Positions 54,617 through 63,280 of a stretch of DNA of 64,000 bases are shown in pieces; within the stretch, counting starts at the first letter, position 1; every line of letters starts with the position of its first letter. The DNA is taken from contig JADGCJ010000003.1 in the NCBI GenBank assembly GCA_015229045.1, positions 43,160-107,159 on the forward strand. The letters run 5' to 3'. Source of the stretch: Magnetococcales bacterium (GTDB lineage Bacteria; Pseudomonadota; Magnetococcia; Magnetococcales; DC0425bin3). The position numbers and the translations under genes were made by a program. The notes beneath the pieces are model-generated. The model saw only the letters and a program-made list of their open reading frames with translations, made no database searches and was not told the origin of the DNA.

Positions 54617-55936
54617 ATGATTTCCACCAGCGGACTGCACATCGATCAGGCGCCACCGCTCCACATTCCGTTCCGCTTTTTTGCTACGGCGCCTCTCTTC
54701 ATTCTGGGAGCGGGGGTGGCCGTTCTCTATTTTGGATCGGATCTCTGGATATCCCCTCTGGCACCCCAGAGTGTCGCTCTGACCCATCTTGCCGTTCTGG
54801 GTTGGATCAGCATGGTCATGTTGGGTGCCATGTACCAAATGATTCCGGTCCTGGCAGCACTGCCCATGCCGTGGCTGGGCATGGCCCCCTGGGTGCATGG
54901 CGGGTTGACCTTGGGGGTTGCGGCTCTTTCCCTGGAATTGGGTCTGGGGGTGCATCGCTGGTTGTTGCTGGTCGCTTCTGCCGGTCTGGGCTTGGCCTTG
55001 GGCCTGTTCATCCTGCAAACGGGACGCGCCCTGATCAAAACCAGGGTCAAACACCCCACCGTCAACGCCATGCGCATGGCGATTCTCTCCCTGACGGGAG
55101 TTTTGGCCTTGGGCGCCATCTTCCTGGGTGAGTATGCCCATGGCTTTCTGCCCGTGGATCGGCAGATGGTTCTGGGCATTCATCTGACCTGGGGCCTCCT
55201 GGGCTGGGTCGGCACCTTGATCATAGGTGTCTCCATGCAGGTTCTGCCCATGTTTTACGTGATGCCCATGTTTCCCGTGGCCGTCGGCAACGCCATTCTG
55301 GTCGGTTTGGGTTTGACCCTGATCGCCTTGCCAATGGCCTTGTGGTTCGCCCCGACCAACCCGGTCTGGAGCTGGCTGGCGGCGCTGCCGACCGGGGTAT
55401 CCATCGTCACCTATGCCTGGACCATGAAAGGCCTTTTCGCTGCCCGCAAACGCAGGATTCTGGATGTCACCTGGCAATTCTGGCTGACTGGTCTTGGTTG
55501 TGGTGCCCTGGGACTGGTCATTCCCGTCGTCTGGCCAGTACTCGACGCCGAGCGGTGGCGTTTTCTCTTTGCCGCCCTCTATCTTTGGGGCGGGGCCTCA
55601 TCCATCATTTTTGGTATGCTCTACAAGATTGTGCCTTTTTTGGTCTGGTTTCACCGTTTCAGTCGTCTTGCCGGCCTGGTTGAGGCGATTCCCATGATGG
55701 ACGACCTGCTCCCGGAGCGCGTGACCCGCGTTCACTATTATCTCCATGCCGTGATCATTCTGGTGTTGACGACGGGAATTTTCTTCCAATGGCCCCTGGC
55801 CCTCTACCTGGCCGGGGCAGGGATGGCTCTGTCAGCTGGTCTTCTTGCCTACGCCATTCATGTCGCCACCAGCCACAAGGCGCCGCCCGTTCCGGAAATG
55901 CCGGACTTCAATAGCTTTTTTAAAGATTTTAAGTAG
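54617..55936 (+). CDS. 12-TM heme-copper-oxidase subunit I-like membrane protein
   Basis: 439 residues, about twelve hydrophobic helices and a short soluble tail. Three internal copies of G-x7-G-x3-(Q/K)-x2-P occur: LGWISMVMLGAMYQMIP (61-77), LGWVGTLIIGVSMQVLP (195-211) and GGASSIIFGMLYKIVP (325-340). The first two are preceded by His57 and His189; His346 follows the third in VPFLVWFHRF. This fits the pseudo-threefold helix pattern of subunit I proteins, but the full six-histidine metal set is not evident. It is not NnrS. It shares an FNR/DNR box with the hemerythrin gene; a role in NO or nitrite metabolism or sensing is inferred. Confidence 0.7.
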   Translation: MISTSGLHIDQAPPLHIPFRFFATAPLFILGAGVAVLYFGSDLWISPLAPQSVALTHLAVLGWISMVMLGAMYQMIPVLAALPMPWLGMAPWVHGGLTLGVAALSLELGLGVHRWLLLVASAGLGLALGLFILQTGRALIKTRVKHPTVNAMRMAILSLTGVLALGAIFLGEYAHGFLPVDRQMVLGIHLTWGLLGWVGTLIIGVSMQVLPMFYVMPMFPVAVGNAILVGLGLTLIALPMALWFAPTNPVWSWLAALPTGVSIVTYAWTMKGLFAARKRRILDVTWQFWLTGLGCGALGLVIPVVWPVLDAERWRFLFAALYLWGGASSIIFGMLYKIVPFLVWFHRFSRLAGLVEAIPMMDDLLPERVTRVHYYLHAVIILVLTTGIFFQWPLALYLAGAGMALSAGLLAYAIHVATSHKAPPVPEMPDFNSFFKDFK

Positions 55937-56140
55937 CTGCCCAGGTACCCCCTCAAGATAAGTAGCTGCCCAGGTACCCCCTCAAGATAAGTAACTGCCC
56001 AGGTACCCCCTCAAGAAAGGCCTGGACATGAAAGCCTTTGTCAGGGCTTCGCCCCGAACCCCACCAGGACTCTGTCCTGGACCTGCCAGGGAGCCAGCCC
56101 CCTGGACCCCGATTCGTTGCCGGGTGCTGAATGGTTACGA
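55933..56140. repeat. dispersed repeat, copy 3, with triplicated left end
   Basis: A 29-base unit (AGTAGCTGCCCAGGTACCCC plus CTCAAGATA) is repeated three times from 55933, the last copy running into the common core (AAAGGCCTGGACATGAAAGC, then CACCAGGACTCTGTCCTGG). The right end, GGTGCTGAATGGTTAC at 56123-56138, matches the right terminal repeat of copy 1. The element fills nearly the whole spacer between the oxidase-like gene and the convergent mltF. Confidence 0.85.
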
Positions 56141-56142
56141 TT

Positions 56143-57639
56143 TCAATCAGCAGAATCTTCCAACCGGGCAATCCGGGTAGTCTCTTCGGTATGCTCTTGT
56201 GCCAGGGCCAATTTGGAGGCTTGCTGGGTAAGCATGGCTTCCCGCTGAACCAGAACGTCATAGTAATACCTGACCTTCCGGACATAGCGGACGGGTTGCA
56301 TACCCGGGGCGTAGCCATGTTTTGTCCGGGTATAATAATCCTTGTTGGCGAGCAGAGGCAGGGCTTCGCGGATGGTATACCAGGAGTTGGGATCCTTACC
56401 CATCGATTGAACGAGATCGCGCGCATCCAGGACGTGTCCGGGTCCAGCATTGTAAGCCGCCAGGGCGATCCAGGTCCGATCCGGATCCTTGATCTCTGGC
56501 GGCAGGCGTCGTCGCAGCTCCGCCAGATACCAAGCTCCGGCGAGAATGCTTTCGCGTGGATTTTTTCGATTTTTCACCCCAAGAGTCGCCGCAGTCTCCT
56601 GGGTCAACATCATGATACCTTTGACCCCGGTAGGACTGATAGCCTCCGGATCCCAGTTCGATTCCTGGTAAGCGACGGCCGCAAGCAGGGACCAGGGAAC
56701 ACCATAGCGCTTGCCGGCATCCTTGAACCTGGCAAGGTACTCGGGCAATCTGTCGTCGATGCGACGAATAAAGTCCCGATTGTCGACGTAATCGTACTGG
56801 TGATTTTTAAAATAACCGAAATAACGCTCTTCCAGTGCCGCCAGGCGGCCACTTTTGCCCATCTCCGCGAACCATGTCGTCACCTCCTGTTGCAGCTCCG
56901 TCGATGCACGGGGTAGCATCCAAGCCAGGGTCTGGGTGGCATTGATGGGAAACTTGACCACCAGCTCCGGATAATAACGCCGGTTAACGGCAACAACATT
57001 GGAGTCAGCGACGGTACAGTCGACCGCACCATTCGCGACCTGTTCAAAGATTTGTTCGGACGATCGTTCCGGATCGGAGAGCCAGGAGATTTCTGGCACA
57101 AGTGAGCTCAACTCCTGAAGACGTGCCTCGTAGCTGCTGCCACGGGGCACGGCAACCTTGACTTTGGCCAGTTTCAGCAGGTTGGTCGGTCTGCGTCCGC
57201 CACGACGACAGACGACCTGCTGATCCACCTCCTGGTAGACGGGACCGGAAAGAAACTCCTTCTCCATCTCCTGGGAATGGATCAACCCGGCGGCGGCGAC
57301 ATCGCCCTCCTGGTTGCGCAGGGCAGCCAGGATCTCTTTTTGGCCATCAAGGATGATAAAACGGGGCGTGACGCCCAAAGAGCGGGCAAAGGCATCGGCG
57401 AGTTCGTACTCAAACCCCAGGCGCCGATCGGGGCCTTCGTAGAGGGTTGTCGGCGCATAACGGGTGATCACCCTCAAGACGCCACGATTTTTGATCTCTG
57501 CAAGAGACGACTCAAGCCCCGCGACAGGCTCCTCATGCCTGACGCAGCCCACCAGAACCAGGACGGCGAGAGCGGCACCCAGCCATCGACAGCCCCGGTG
57601 TTGCCCCCAAACATTTCCTGGTGTGAAACGCTCTTGCAA
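56143..57639 (-). CDS. mltF: membrane-bound lytic transglycosylase F
   Basis: 498-residue outer-membrane lipoprotein that cleaves peptidoglycan to 1,6-anhydro-muropeptides. The start is a TTG at 57639 with GGAGG upstream. The signal ends in a lipobox VLVGC at Cys32. A periplasmic solute-binding-like (SBP3) domain (about 50-275) precedes the SLT domain (about 305-440), with catalytic Glu326 in AVAYQESNWDPEAISPTGVK, then GIMMLTQETA and AAYNAGPGHV. The family layout and length match MltF/YfhD. It stands alone, convergent with the oxidase-like gene. Confidence 0.95.
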   Translation of the reverse strand: MQERFTPGNVWGQHRGCRWLGAALAVLVLVGCVRHEEPVAGLESSLAEIKNRGVLRVITRYAPTTLYEGPDRRLGFEYELADAFARSLGVTPRFIILDGQKEILAALRNQEGDVAAAGLIHSQEMEKEFLSGPVYQEVDQQVVCRRGGRRPTNLLKLAKVKVAVPRGSSYEARLQELSSLVPEISWLSDPERSSEQIFEQVANGAVDCTVADSNVVAVNRRYYPELVVKFPINATQTLAWMLPRASTELQQEVTTWFAEMGKSGRLAALEERYFGYFKNHQYDYVDNRDFIRRIDDRLPEYLARFKDAGKRYGVPWSLLAAVAYQESNWDPEAISPTGVKGIMMLTQETAATLGVKNRKNPRESILAGAWYLAELRRRLPPEIKDPDRTWIALAAYNAGPGHVLDARDLVQSMGKDPNSWYTIREALPLLANKDYYTRTKHGYAPGMQPVRYVRKVRYYYDVLVQREAMLTQQASKLALAQEHTEETTRIARLEDSAD

Positions 57640-57980
57640 GCCCTCGCCTCCAGTCAGCGTCCATTCTTCGAGATAAAGCAGAATGATAACCGATCAGCAA
57701 GGTTAATTTAAAGAAAAAAAAGCACCCCCTTTGATTTTTTTCCTTCCCTGAAAAAAATCAACACGCGCCCAAACAGTTACCCGGGCTTCCCAGCCCGGTC
57801 CACATCGCCCTCCCCCACCGCAGCGACACCCCATCCGGAGGGAGAGATCAACATGAAATATTGACATCGGCATCAATCCATTGGCAGGGCACGTTGCCCG
57901 TTATGACCTTATCCTCCTTCTTAGTGACCCAAAACGCCTGGTGCGACTGTTCAACCACATCCACTTTGAGTAGTTTTTTG

Positions 57981-58110
57981 GTAACTGCCCAGGTACCCCC
58001 TCAAGAAAGGCCTGGACATGAAGGCCTTTGTCAGGGGTTTGGGGCGAAGCCCCAATAAAGTCTTTCATGTCACTATTTTTCTCGATCACAAAAAACGACG
58101 TGTCCCAAAA
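57981..58110. repeat. dispersed repeat, copy 4 (chimeric)
   Basis: The left half (GTAACTGCCCAGGTACCCCC, then AAGAAAGGCCTGGACATGAA) matches copy 3. The right half (CCCCAATAAAGTCTTTCATG, then TCTCGATCACAAAAAACGAC) is the reverse complement of the left part of the copy in nirD. The 526-base spacer 57640-58165 otherwise contains an AT-rich stretch upstream of mltF, a CCGGGCT/AGCCCGG hairpin near 57782-57799 and no credible gene. Confidence 0.8.
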
Positions 58111-58165
58111 CGAACATCAGTCTTTCAGACACCAAAAAAATACGCACCCCGGCATGGATCCATGT

Positions 58166-59185
58166 TTACCAGCGGATCAAGGCCGCTCCCCAGGTAAACC
58201 CGCCACCAAACCCATCCAGGAGAACCAGGTCTCCCTGTTTGATACGACCGTCGCGCACGGCGTCATCCAGCGCCAGGGGAACACTGGCAGCCGAAGTGTT
58301 GCCGTGCCGATCCACCGTCACTACCACCCGCTCCGGGTCGATGCCAACCCGTTTGGTGATGCTCTGAATGATGCGTACATTGGCCTGATGCGGTACCAGC
58401 CAGGTCAAATCTCCGGCGGTCAGGCCGTGGGCCGACAAGGCACTCTCCGCAACCTGTCCCATGGCCTTGACGGCGTGTTTGAACACATCGTTGCCGCGCA
58501 TCTCCATGTAGCCGACATCGCGCCGGATTCCCTCTGCCGGGGTCTTCTCTCCCAAGGGCGGCGGCAGGGACAACTGAGCGATTCCGCTTGGACCCTTGAG
58601 CAGATCCAGATAGCTGCCATCGGCATGGATGTGGGTGGAAAGGATGCCACGCTCGCCCTCGTGGGCAGCCTCCAGGATCACCGCTCCGGCCCCGTCGCCA
58701 AAGAGGATGCAGGTCGAGCGGTCGGTCCAGTCAATGAGACGAGAGAACACCTCGGCGCCAATCAGCAGGATACGTTGACAGCTCCCCGAGAGGATATATT
58801 TCTCCGCAACAGACAGGCCATAGATGAAACCGGCACAAACGGCCTGCAGGTCGAGGGCCGGAGCGTGGCGGTCGGAGACCCCCAGCTTGTGTTGCACGAC
58901 GGTGGCTGTCGCCGGAAAGACGTGATCGGCGGTTGTCGTCGCCACGATGATCATATCCAGCCGTTCCGGACCGACCCCGGCAGCGGCCAGGGCCTGCCGC
59001 GCCGCACCGACAGCCAGATCGGAGGTCAGCTCCCCGGGAGCGGCGATGCGCCGTTCGCTGATCCCGGTCCGACTGAAAATCCACTCTTCGGTGGTATCCA
59101 CCATGCGGGCCAGTTCAGCATTGCCGAGACGCTTTTCAGGCAGACAGGAGCCGGTTCCCGTGATGCGAGCCAATGGATATTTCAT
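58166..59185 (-). CDS. fabH: 3-oxoacyl-ACP synthase III (FabH)
   Basis: 339 residues. It condenses acetyl-CoA with malonyl-ACP to start fatty acid synthesis. The catalytic triad is Cys117 (LQAVCAGFIYGL), His in WLVPHQANVRI and Asn in RHGNTSAASVPLAL; the C-terminal GFGGGFTWGAALIRW is typical. The ATG at 59185 shares one base with the plsX stop (TGATG). It is the last gene of the hflK-fabH unit. Confidence 0.97.
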   Translation of the reverse strand: MKYPLARITGTGSCLPEKRLGNAELARMVDTTEEWIFSRTGISERRIAAPGELTSDLAVGAARQALAAAGVGPERLDMIIVATTTADHVFPATATVVQHKLGVSDRHAPALDLQAVCAGFIYGLSVAEKYILSGSCQRILLIGAEVFSRLIDWTDRSTCILFGDGAGAVILEAAHEGERGILSTHIHADGSYLDLLKGPSGIAQLSLPPPLGEKTPAEGIRRDVGYMEMRGNDVFKHAVKAMGQVAESALSAHGLTAGDLTWLVPHQANVRIIQSITKRVGIDPERVVVTVDRHGNTSAASVPLALDDAVRDGRIKQGDLVLLDGFGGGFTWGAALIRW

Positions 59186-60201
59186 CAAATGCCCCTCGCC
59201 CCATGTAATTTGGCGACTTCAGAACGAATCTTTTCGTTGACCTTGCGGGAGGCCAACTCTATGGCGACCTGGATGGCATGAGAAAAGGCAAAGGCATCCG
59301 CCGAACCATGGCTCTTGACCACCACACCATTCAACCCCAGCAGCATGGCGCCATTGTACTTGCGGTGGTCGACGCGGGATCGAAAGCGCTTCAGGGCCGG
59401 CCGGGCGGCCAGGTATCCCAATTTAGTCAACCAGGAGTGGGCAAACGACTCCTTCAAGGAGAGCGACAGCATTTGCGCGACACCCTCGATGGATTTCAGG
59501 CTGACGTTACCCACAAAACCGTCGCAGACAATAACATCCACGTCGCCAAAACAGATATCGGTTCCTTCCACGTTGCCAACGTAGTTGGCGATCAGTTGGC
59601 GGAACCGCTCTCCCGCCTCACGGACCACGATATTGCCCTTCATCTCTTCCTGGCCGATATTGAGCAGACCCACGCGCGGTGCCTCCACACCCAGCACCTC
59701 CCGGGCATAGACACTGCCCATCAGGGCGAACTGGCACAGGTGATCGGCCGTGCAATCCACGTTGGCCCCCAGATCAAGCATGAGGGTCTGCCCCCCAACC
59801 CTGGGCAACAGAGAGGCTATTGCCGGTCGATCGATCCCAGGCAGGGTTTTGAGGACAAACTTGGCCGTAGCCATCAAAGCGCCTGTGTTGCCCGCTGAAA
59901 CAAAGGCGTCAACCTCGCCGCTTTTGAGCAGATTAGCCCCCACCCGCAAGGAAGAGTCCTTCTTGGTGCGCAGAGCCACCGAAGGCTTTTCACCCATGCC
60001 AACGACCTGGGATGCCGGGTGGATGGTAATCCGTTCCTCGGAGACCCGATGGCCGGCCAGTTCGGCGCGAATCGCCTCTTCCTGCCCAACCAGAACGTAC
60101 TCCGTGTCGCTGTTGTCGACACGGGAACGGATAGCCCCATCGATGGCCATGGCCGGGGCATGATCCCCACCCATGGCGTCCAAGGCGATTCTGACAGTCA
60201 C
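59185..60201 (-). CDS. plsX: phosphate acyltransferase PlsX
   Basis: 338 residues, making acyl-phosphate from acyl-ACP for phospholipid synthesis. The family signature starts TVRIALDAMGGDHAP, followed by SAGNTGALMA, MLDLGANVDCTADHLCQFA and NVEGTDICFGDVDVIVCDGF. The start is a GTG at 60201 preceded by GGTGATGCC. It follows rpmF and is coupled to fabH, the usual lipid-synthesis neighbourhood. Confidence 0.97.
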   Translation of the reverse strand: MTVRIALDAMGGDHAPAMAIDGAIRSRVDNSDTEYVLVGQEEAIRAELAGHRVSEERITIHPASQVVGMGEKPSVALRTKKDSSLRVGANLLKSGEVDAFVSAGNTGALMATAKFVLKTLPGIDRPAIASLLPRVGGQTLMLDLGANVDCTADHLCQFALMGSVYAREVLGVEAPRVGLLNIGQEEMKGNIVVREAGERFRQLIANYVGNVEGTDICFGDVDVIVCDGFVGNVSLKSIEGVAQMLSLSLKESFAHSWLTKLGYLAARPALKRFRSRVDHRKYNGAMLLGLNGVVVKSHGSADAFAFSHAIQVAIELASRKVNEKIRSEVAKLHGARGI

Positions 60202-60258
60202 GATGGCATCACCGGAGGGTCATCCGCGCACAAGCCGGAGCAGTTCTGCCACGCCGAC

Positions 60259-60438
60259 CTAATCCTTGAGTTCCAGGACATCGCGGCCGTTGTACCAGCC
60301 ACACTTGCCACACACCCGATGCGGCATGCGCGGTTCCTGGCAATTGGGACAGGTGGAAAGAGAGGGAGCCTGCAGGGCGTCATGCGACCTCCCTTGCCGA
60401 CCGCGCGACTTGGATTTTCTTTTCTTGGGTACCGCCAT
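60259..60438 (-). CDS. rpmF: 50S ribosomal protein L32
   Basis: 59 residues starting MAVPKKRKSKSRGRQGRSHD. Cysteines in CPNC and CGKC (30, 33, 43, 46) form the zinc ribbon of the C+ form. The ATG is at 60438 and the TAG stop at 60261-60259. The yceD-rpmF-plsX-fabH order is common in proteobacteria. Confidence 0.96.
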   Translation of the reverse strand: MAVPKKRKSKSRGRQGRSHDALQAPSLSTCPNCQEPRMPHRVCGKCGWYNGRDVLELKD

Positions 60439-60480
60439 GGCGGAACACTCCTTTCAATAGAACGGACTTTCTGTCCGGGA

Positions 60481-61056
60481 TCAGGGATTGAAAGATCCCA
60501 GGTTTTTCAAAACAGCGAAAGGGTTGTCCGGACCCAGTGGCTGACATCCGCACATCCCCATGTTACGATCCGCCCCGCACTGCGTACAGAGTCCGGCACA
60601 CCCCTCCCGACACAGGCGGGTCATGGGCAGGGCCAGGATCAACTCCTCTTCGACCATGCGTCGGAGGGAGAAAATGCCATCTTCGAGATAGACCACCTCA
60701 TCCTGAACCTCCCACTCTCCACCTTTGCTCGAAGGTTCAGCCCCTGCGACAAACTCCCGGTCCGATGCCACATCGAGATCCAGAAAAAACGGTTGCAGGC
60801 AACGACCACACTCCAATCCGACACGCCCCCCGAGACAACCCGTGACGCGCAAACTCTGCCGGTCGCGGGTGGCCGACACATCGACCCAGGCATGGCCGTC
60901 GAGGTGAGCCACTCCCTCCAGGTTGGACAGATAGTCCGCCGGGACATACCCCCGCAACCGACGCGGCCTGCGCCCCATCTTTTCCAAAACCAGAACGATC
61001 TCTCCCAGATTCATGCCGGGTGGCGTCGTTTCGCTCCTGCCGATCTCCTGCGTCAT
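60481..61056 (-). CDS. yceD: DUF177/YceD family protein
   Basis: 191 residues. It contains the DUF177 features GYVPADYLSNLEGVAHLDGH, LECGRCLQPFFLDLD and CREGCAGLCTQCGADRNMG, a cysteine set near the C-terminus that may bind metal. DUF177 proteins are linked to 23S rRNA accumulation in some bacteria and are almost always next to rpmF. The ATG at 61056 overlaps the DUF2065 stop (ATGA); a longer frame to 61260 would read through that gene. Confidence 0.9.
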   Translation of the reverse strand: MTQEIGRSETTPPGMNLGEIVLVLEKMGRRPRRLRGYVPADYLSNLEGVAHLDGHAWVDVSATRDRQSLRVTGCLGGRVGLECGRCLQPFFLDLDVASDREFVAGAEPSSKGGEWEVQDEVVYLEDGIFSLRRMVEEELILALPMTRLCREGCAGLCTQCGADRNMGMCGCQPLGPDNPFAVLKNLGSFNP

Positions 61057-61238
61057 CTCCGTACCCAATAGACCAAAGCCAAGCCGACCAGCATCAGAGC
61101 AAACCCCGTCCGGCGCAACGACATTTCCGGCAACAGACCTACTTGCGCGATCCACTGGCGCATGGCGCGGGGGGAGATAAAATAGGGCATCCCCTCGAAA
61201 ATCAACATCAGTCCCAAAGCTGTCAAGAAATCTTCCAC
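61053..61238 (-). CDS. DUF2065 (YjeT-like) small membrane protein
   Basis: 61 residues with two hydrophobic segments (about 5-22 and 43-60): FLTALGLMLIFEGMPYFISP and RRTGFALMLVGLALVYWVRR. DUF2065 proteins usually sit directly after hflC, as here. Function is unknown; association with the HflKC complex is suggested by position. The stop overlaps yceD. Confidence 0.85.
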   Translation of the reverse strand: MEDFLTALGLMLIFEGMPYFISPRAMRQWIAQVGLLPEMSLRRTGFALMLVGLALVYWVRR

Positions 61239-61256
61239 GGGAGTCGCATCCGGTTT

Positions 61257-62126
61257 TCACCTCGGGTTGAGCGAGGGGCCTTTAAAATACCGGAAGAATC
61301 CCTCAGGCTCCAGTACCAGTGTCGTCCCTTGCACAAAAGCCTTGCGATAGGCCTCCAGGGAACGGACAAATTCGTAGAAACGGGGATCCTGCTGGAAGGC
61401 TTCGCCATAGATGGCAGCAGCGGTGGCATCCCCTTCGCCGCGCAGTTTCTGGGCCGTCCCGTAAGCCTCGGCGAGCATCACTTCCCGTTCCCGGTTGGCC
61501 TGGGAACGAATTTTCACCGCCTCTTCCTCCCCTTCGGCCCGATACTGCTTGGCTTGGCGTTCGCGTTCCGTCTGCATGCGCCGATAGACCGCCTTGGAGT
61601 TTTCCGGCGGCAGATCGGTCCGTTTGATGCGCACATCGACCAGCTCGATACCGTACTGTTTGGTCTGCACATTGGCCTGCTCACGGATCTGCCGCATCAG
61701 GTTGAGCCGCTCGCCCGAGACGATCTCCATCATGGTGTACTGTCCGAGGACTTCACGCAGGTTCGAGTAGACGATATCGTTCAGGCGCGACTCGGCGCCA
61801 GATTCGTTGCGTACCGTCTGGTAAAATTTCAGGGGATCCTCGATCCGCCACTGGGCGTAGTTGTCCACCTTGAGATTTTTCTTGTCCGAGGAGAGAACCT
61901 CCTGCGACTCCTGATCCAGGACCAGCAGACGCTTGTCAAAGGTGAAGACCTCCTGGATGAAAGGTATCTTGAAATGGATGCCCGGATCGGTGACAGCCCG
62001 CACCGGCTTGCCCAATTGAACCACCAGCGCCTGTTCCACCTGATGAATGGTGAAAACGGCCTGGGTGACCAGGATCACTGTAGCCATCGACAGGACGGCC
62101 AACCCTACGGAGGCTCGACTGTTCAT
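61257..62126 (-). CDS. hflC: HflC, FtsH modulator
   Basis: 289 residues. It has an N-terminal transmembrane anchor (about 6-27), then the SPFH/band 7 domain with QALVVQLGKPVRAVTDPGIH and KIPFIQEVFTFDKRLLVLD, and a coiled-coil stretch with YRAEGEEEAVKIRSQANRER. With HflK it forms a large periplasmic-side cage around the FtsH protease. The start shares a base with the hflK stop (TGATG) and follows AAAGGGGGTGAG. Confidence 0.96.
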   Translation of the reverse strand: MNSRASVGLAVLSMATVILVTQAVFTIHQVEQALVVQLGKPVRAVTDPGIHFKIPFIQEVFTFDKRLLVLDQESQEVLSSDKKNLKVDNYAQWRIEDPLKFYQTVRNESGAESRLNDIVYSNLREVLGQYTMMEIVSGERLNLMRQIREQANVQTKQYGIELVDVRIKRTDLPPENSKAVYRRMQTERERQAKQYRAEGEEEAVKIRSQANREREVMLAEAYGTAQKLRGEGDATAAAIYGEAFQQDPRFYEFVRSLEAYRKAFVQGTTLVLEPEGFFRYFKGPSLNPR

Positions 62127-63214
62127 CACTCACCCCCTTTCCGGGGTTGCAGAGGCAGGGCGGCGGCGTTCTCCTTCTGTCGATCCAGGGGCAGATAGGG
62201 AAGCACCCCCTGCCCGGCACGCGGATCGACCACCACTTTGTCCGTCTTGAGCAGCACCTCTTCCATGGTCTCCAGGTAGAGTCGGGAGACTGTCACTTCC
62301 GGGGCACGCGAGTACTCCTTGAGCAGAGAGAGAAAGCGCTGCACATCCCCCTTGGCGCGGGCCACCTTGGCTGTTTTGTATCCCTCCGCCTCCTGGATCT
62401 GCTTGGCAGCCTCGCCCTTGGCCTTGGGGAGAATATCGTTGGCATACCCCTCGGCCTCGTTGATGGCGCGCACCCGGTCTTCCCGGGCACTGGCCACATC
62501 CTTGAAGGCATGCACCACATCCTCCGGTGGCGCCACCTGCTGCAACTGCACGGCCACGATCACGATGCCGCTCTTGTAGTCATCCAGGATGCGCTGCATG
62601 GTCGAGAGAGTGTTGGCCTGAATCCGCTCTTTGCCGATGGTCAGGGCCTCGTCGATGCTGTTGCGACCGATCACCTGGCGAATGGCCGTCTCGGCGACAT
62701 TGTGCACCACGTTGCTGGGATCCCTGGGCGGATTGCGTATGTTGAACAGCGAATCGGCCGCATTGTTGACCCGGTACTGGACGCTCATGGCAATGCCGAT
62801 GATATTCTCGTCGCCGGTCAGCATCAGGGACTCCGCCGCCACGTCGACGGTCGAGCGTCCTCGTGTCCGATAACCGATCTCGATGCGCCGGACCTGGGTC
62901 ACCTTGGGCCTGTAAACCTCCTCGATGGGATAGGGCAGGTGATAATGCGGCCCCGGATTGGTACTCTCGATATAGCGGCCAAAACGCACCACGACCCCTT
63001 CCTCGTCCGGACCCACCACATAGATGCCCGTGGCCAGCCAGACGACCAGGGCGACCCCAAAAGCCATGGGCCAGAGACGCTTGCCGTCCATGCTGCCACC
63101 AAACCTGTCGCGAAACATTTGGTAGACTTTTTCCATATCGGGCGGTTGGGGTGGCCTGGGCCCCTGCCCCCACGGCCTCTGGGGACCATTACCACCATTA
63201 TTGCTCCATGACAT
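62126..63214 (-). CDS. hflK: HflK, FtsH modulator
   Basis: 362 residues from the ATG at 63214 with an AAGGAGAG ribosome site. The N-terminal cytoplasmic segment is rich in Gly/Pro/Asn (SWSNNGGNGPQRPWGQGPRP). A transmembrane helix (about 47-69) is followed by the band 7 domain with GVVVRFGRYIESTNPGPHYH and PYPIEEVYRPKVTQVRRIEI. The extended frame to 63262 is not homologous. It is the first gene of the hflK-hflC-DUF2065-yceD-rpmF-plsX-fabH unit. Confidence 0.96.
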   Translation of the reverse strand: MSWSNNGGNGPQRPWGQGPRPPQPPDMEKVYQMFRDRFGGSMDGKRLWPMAFGVALVVWLATGIYVVGPDEEGVVVRFGRYIESTNPGPHYHLPYPIEEVYRPKVTQVRRIEIGYRTRGRSTVDVAAESLMLTGDENIIGIAMSVQYRVNNAADSLFNIRNPPRDPSNVVHNVAETAIRQVIGRNSIDEALTIGKERIQANTLSTMQRILDDYKSGIVIVAVQLQQVAPPEDVVHAFKDVASAREDRVRAINEAEGYANDILPKAKGEAAKQIQEAEGYKTAKVARAKGDVQRFLSLLKEYSRAPEVTVSRLYLETMEEVLLKTDKVVVDPRAGQGVLPYLPLDRQKENAAALPLQPRKGGE

Positions 63215-63280
63215 GACTCTCTCCTTGACCCGGCGCCAACTCCGCACCACAAGCATTGCCATTCAAAATCTGCTCATACT

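Noticed and set aside
57861..57876. TTGACATCGGCATCAA in the mltF-fabH spacer
   Set aside because: The spacer is 6 bases, not 4, and no gene start lies at a suitable distance.
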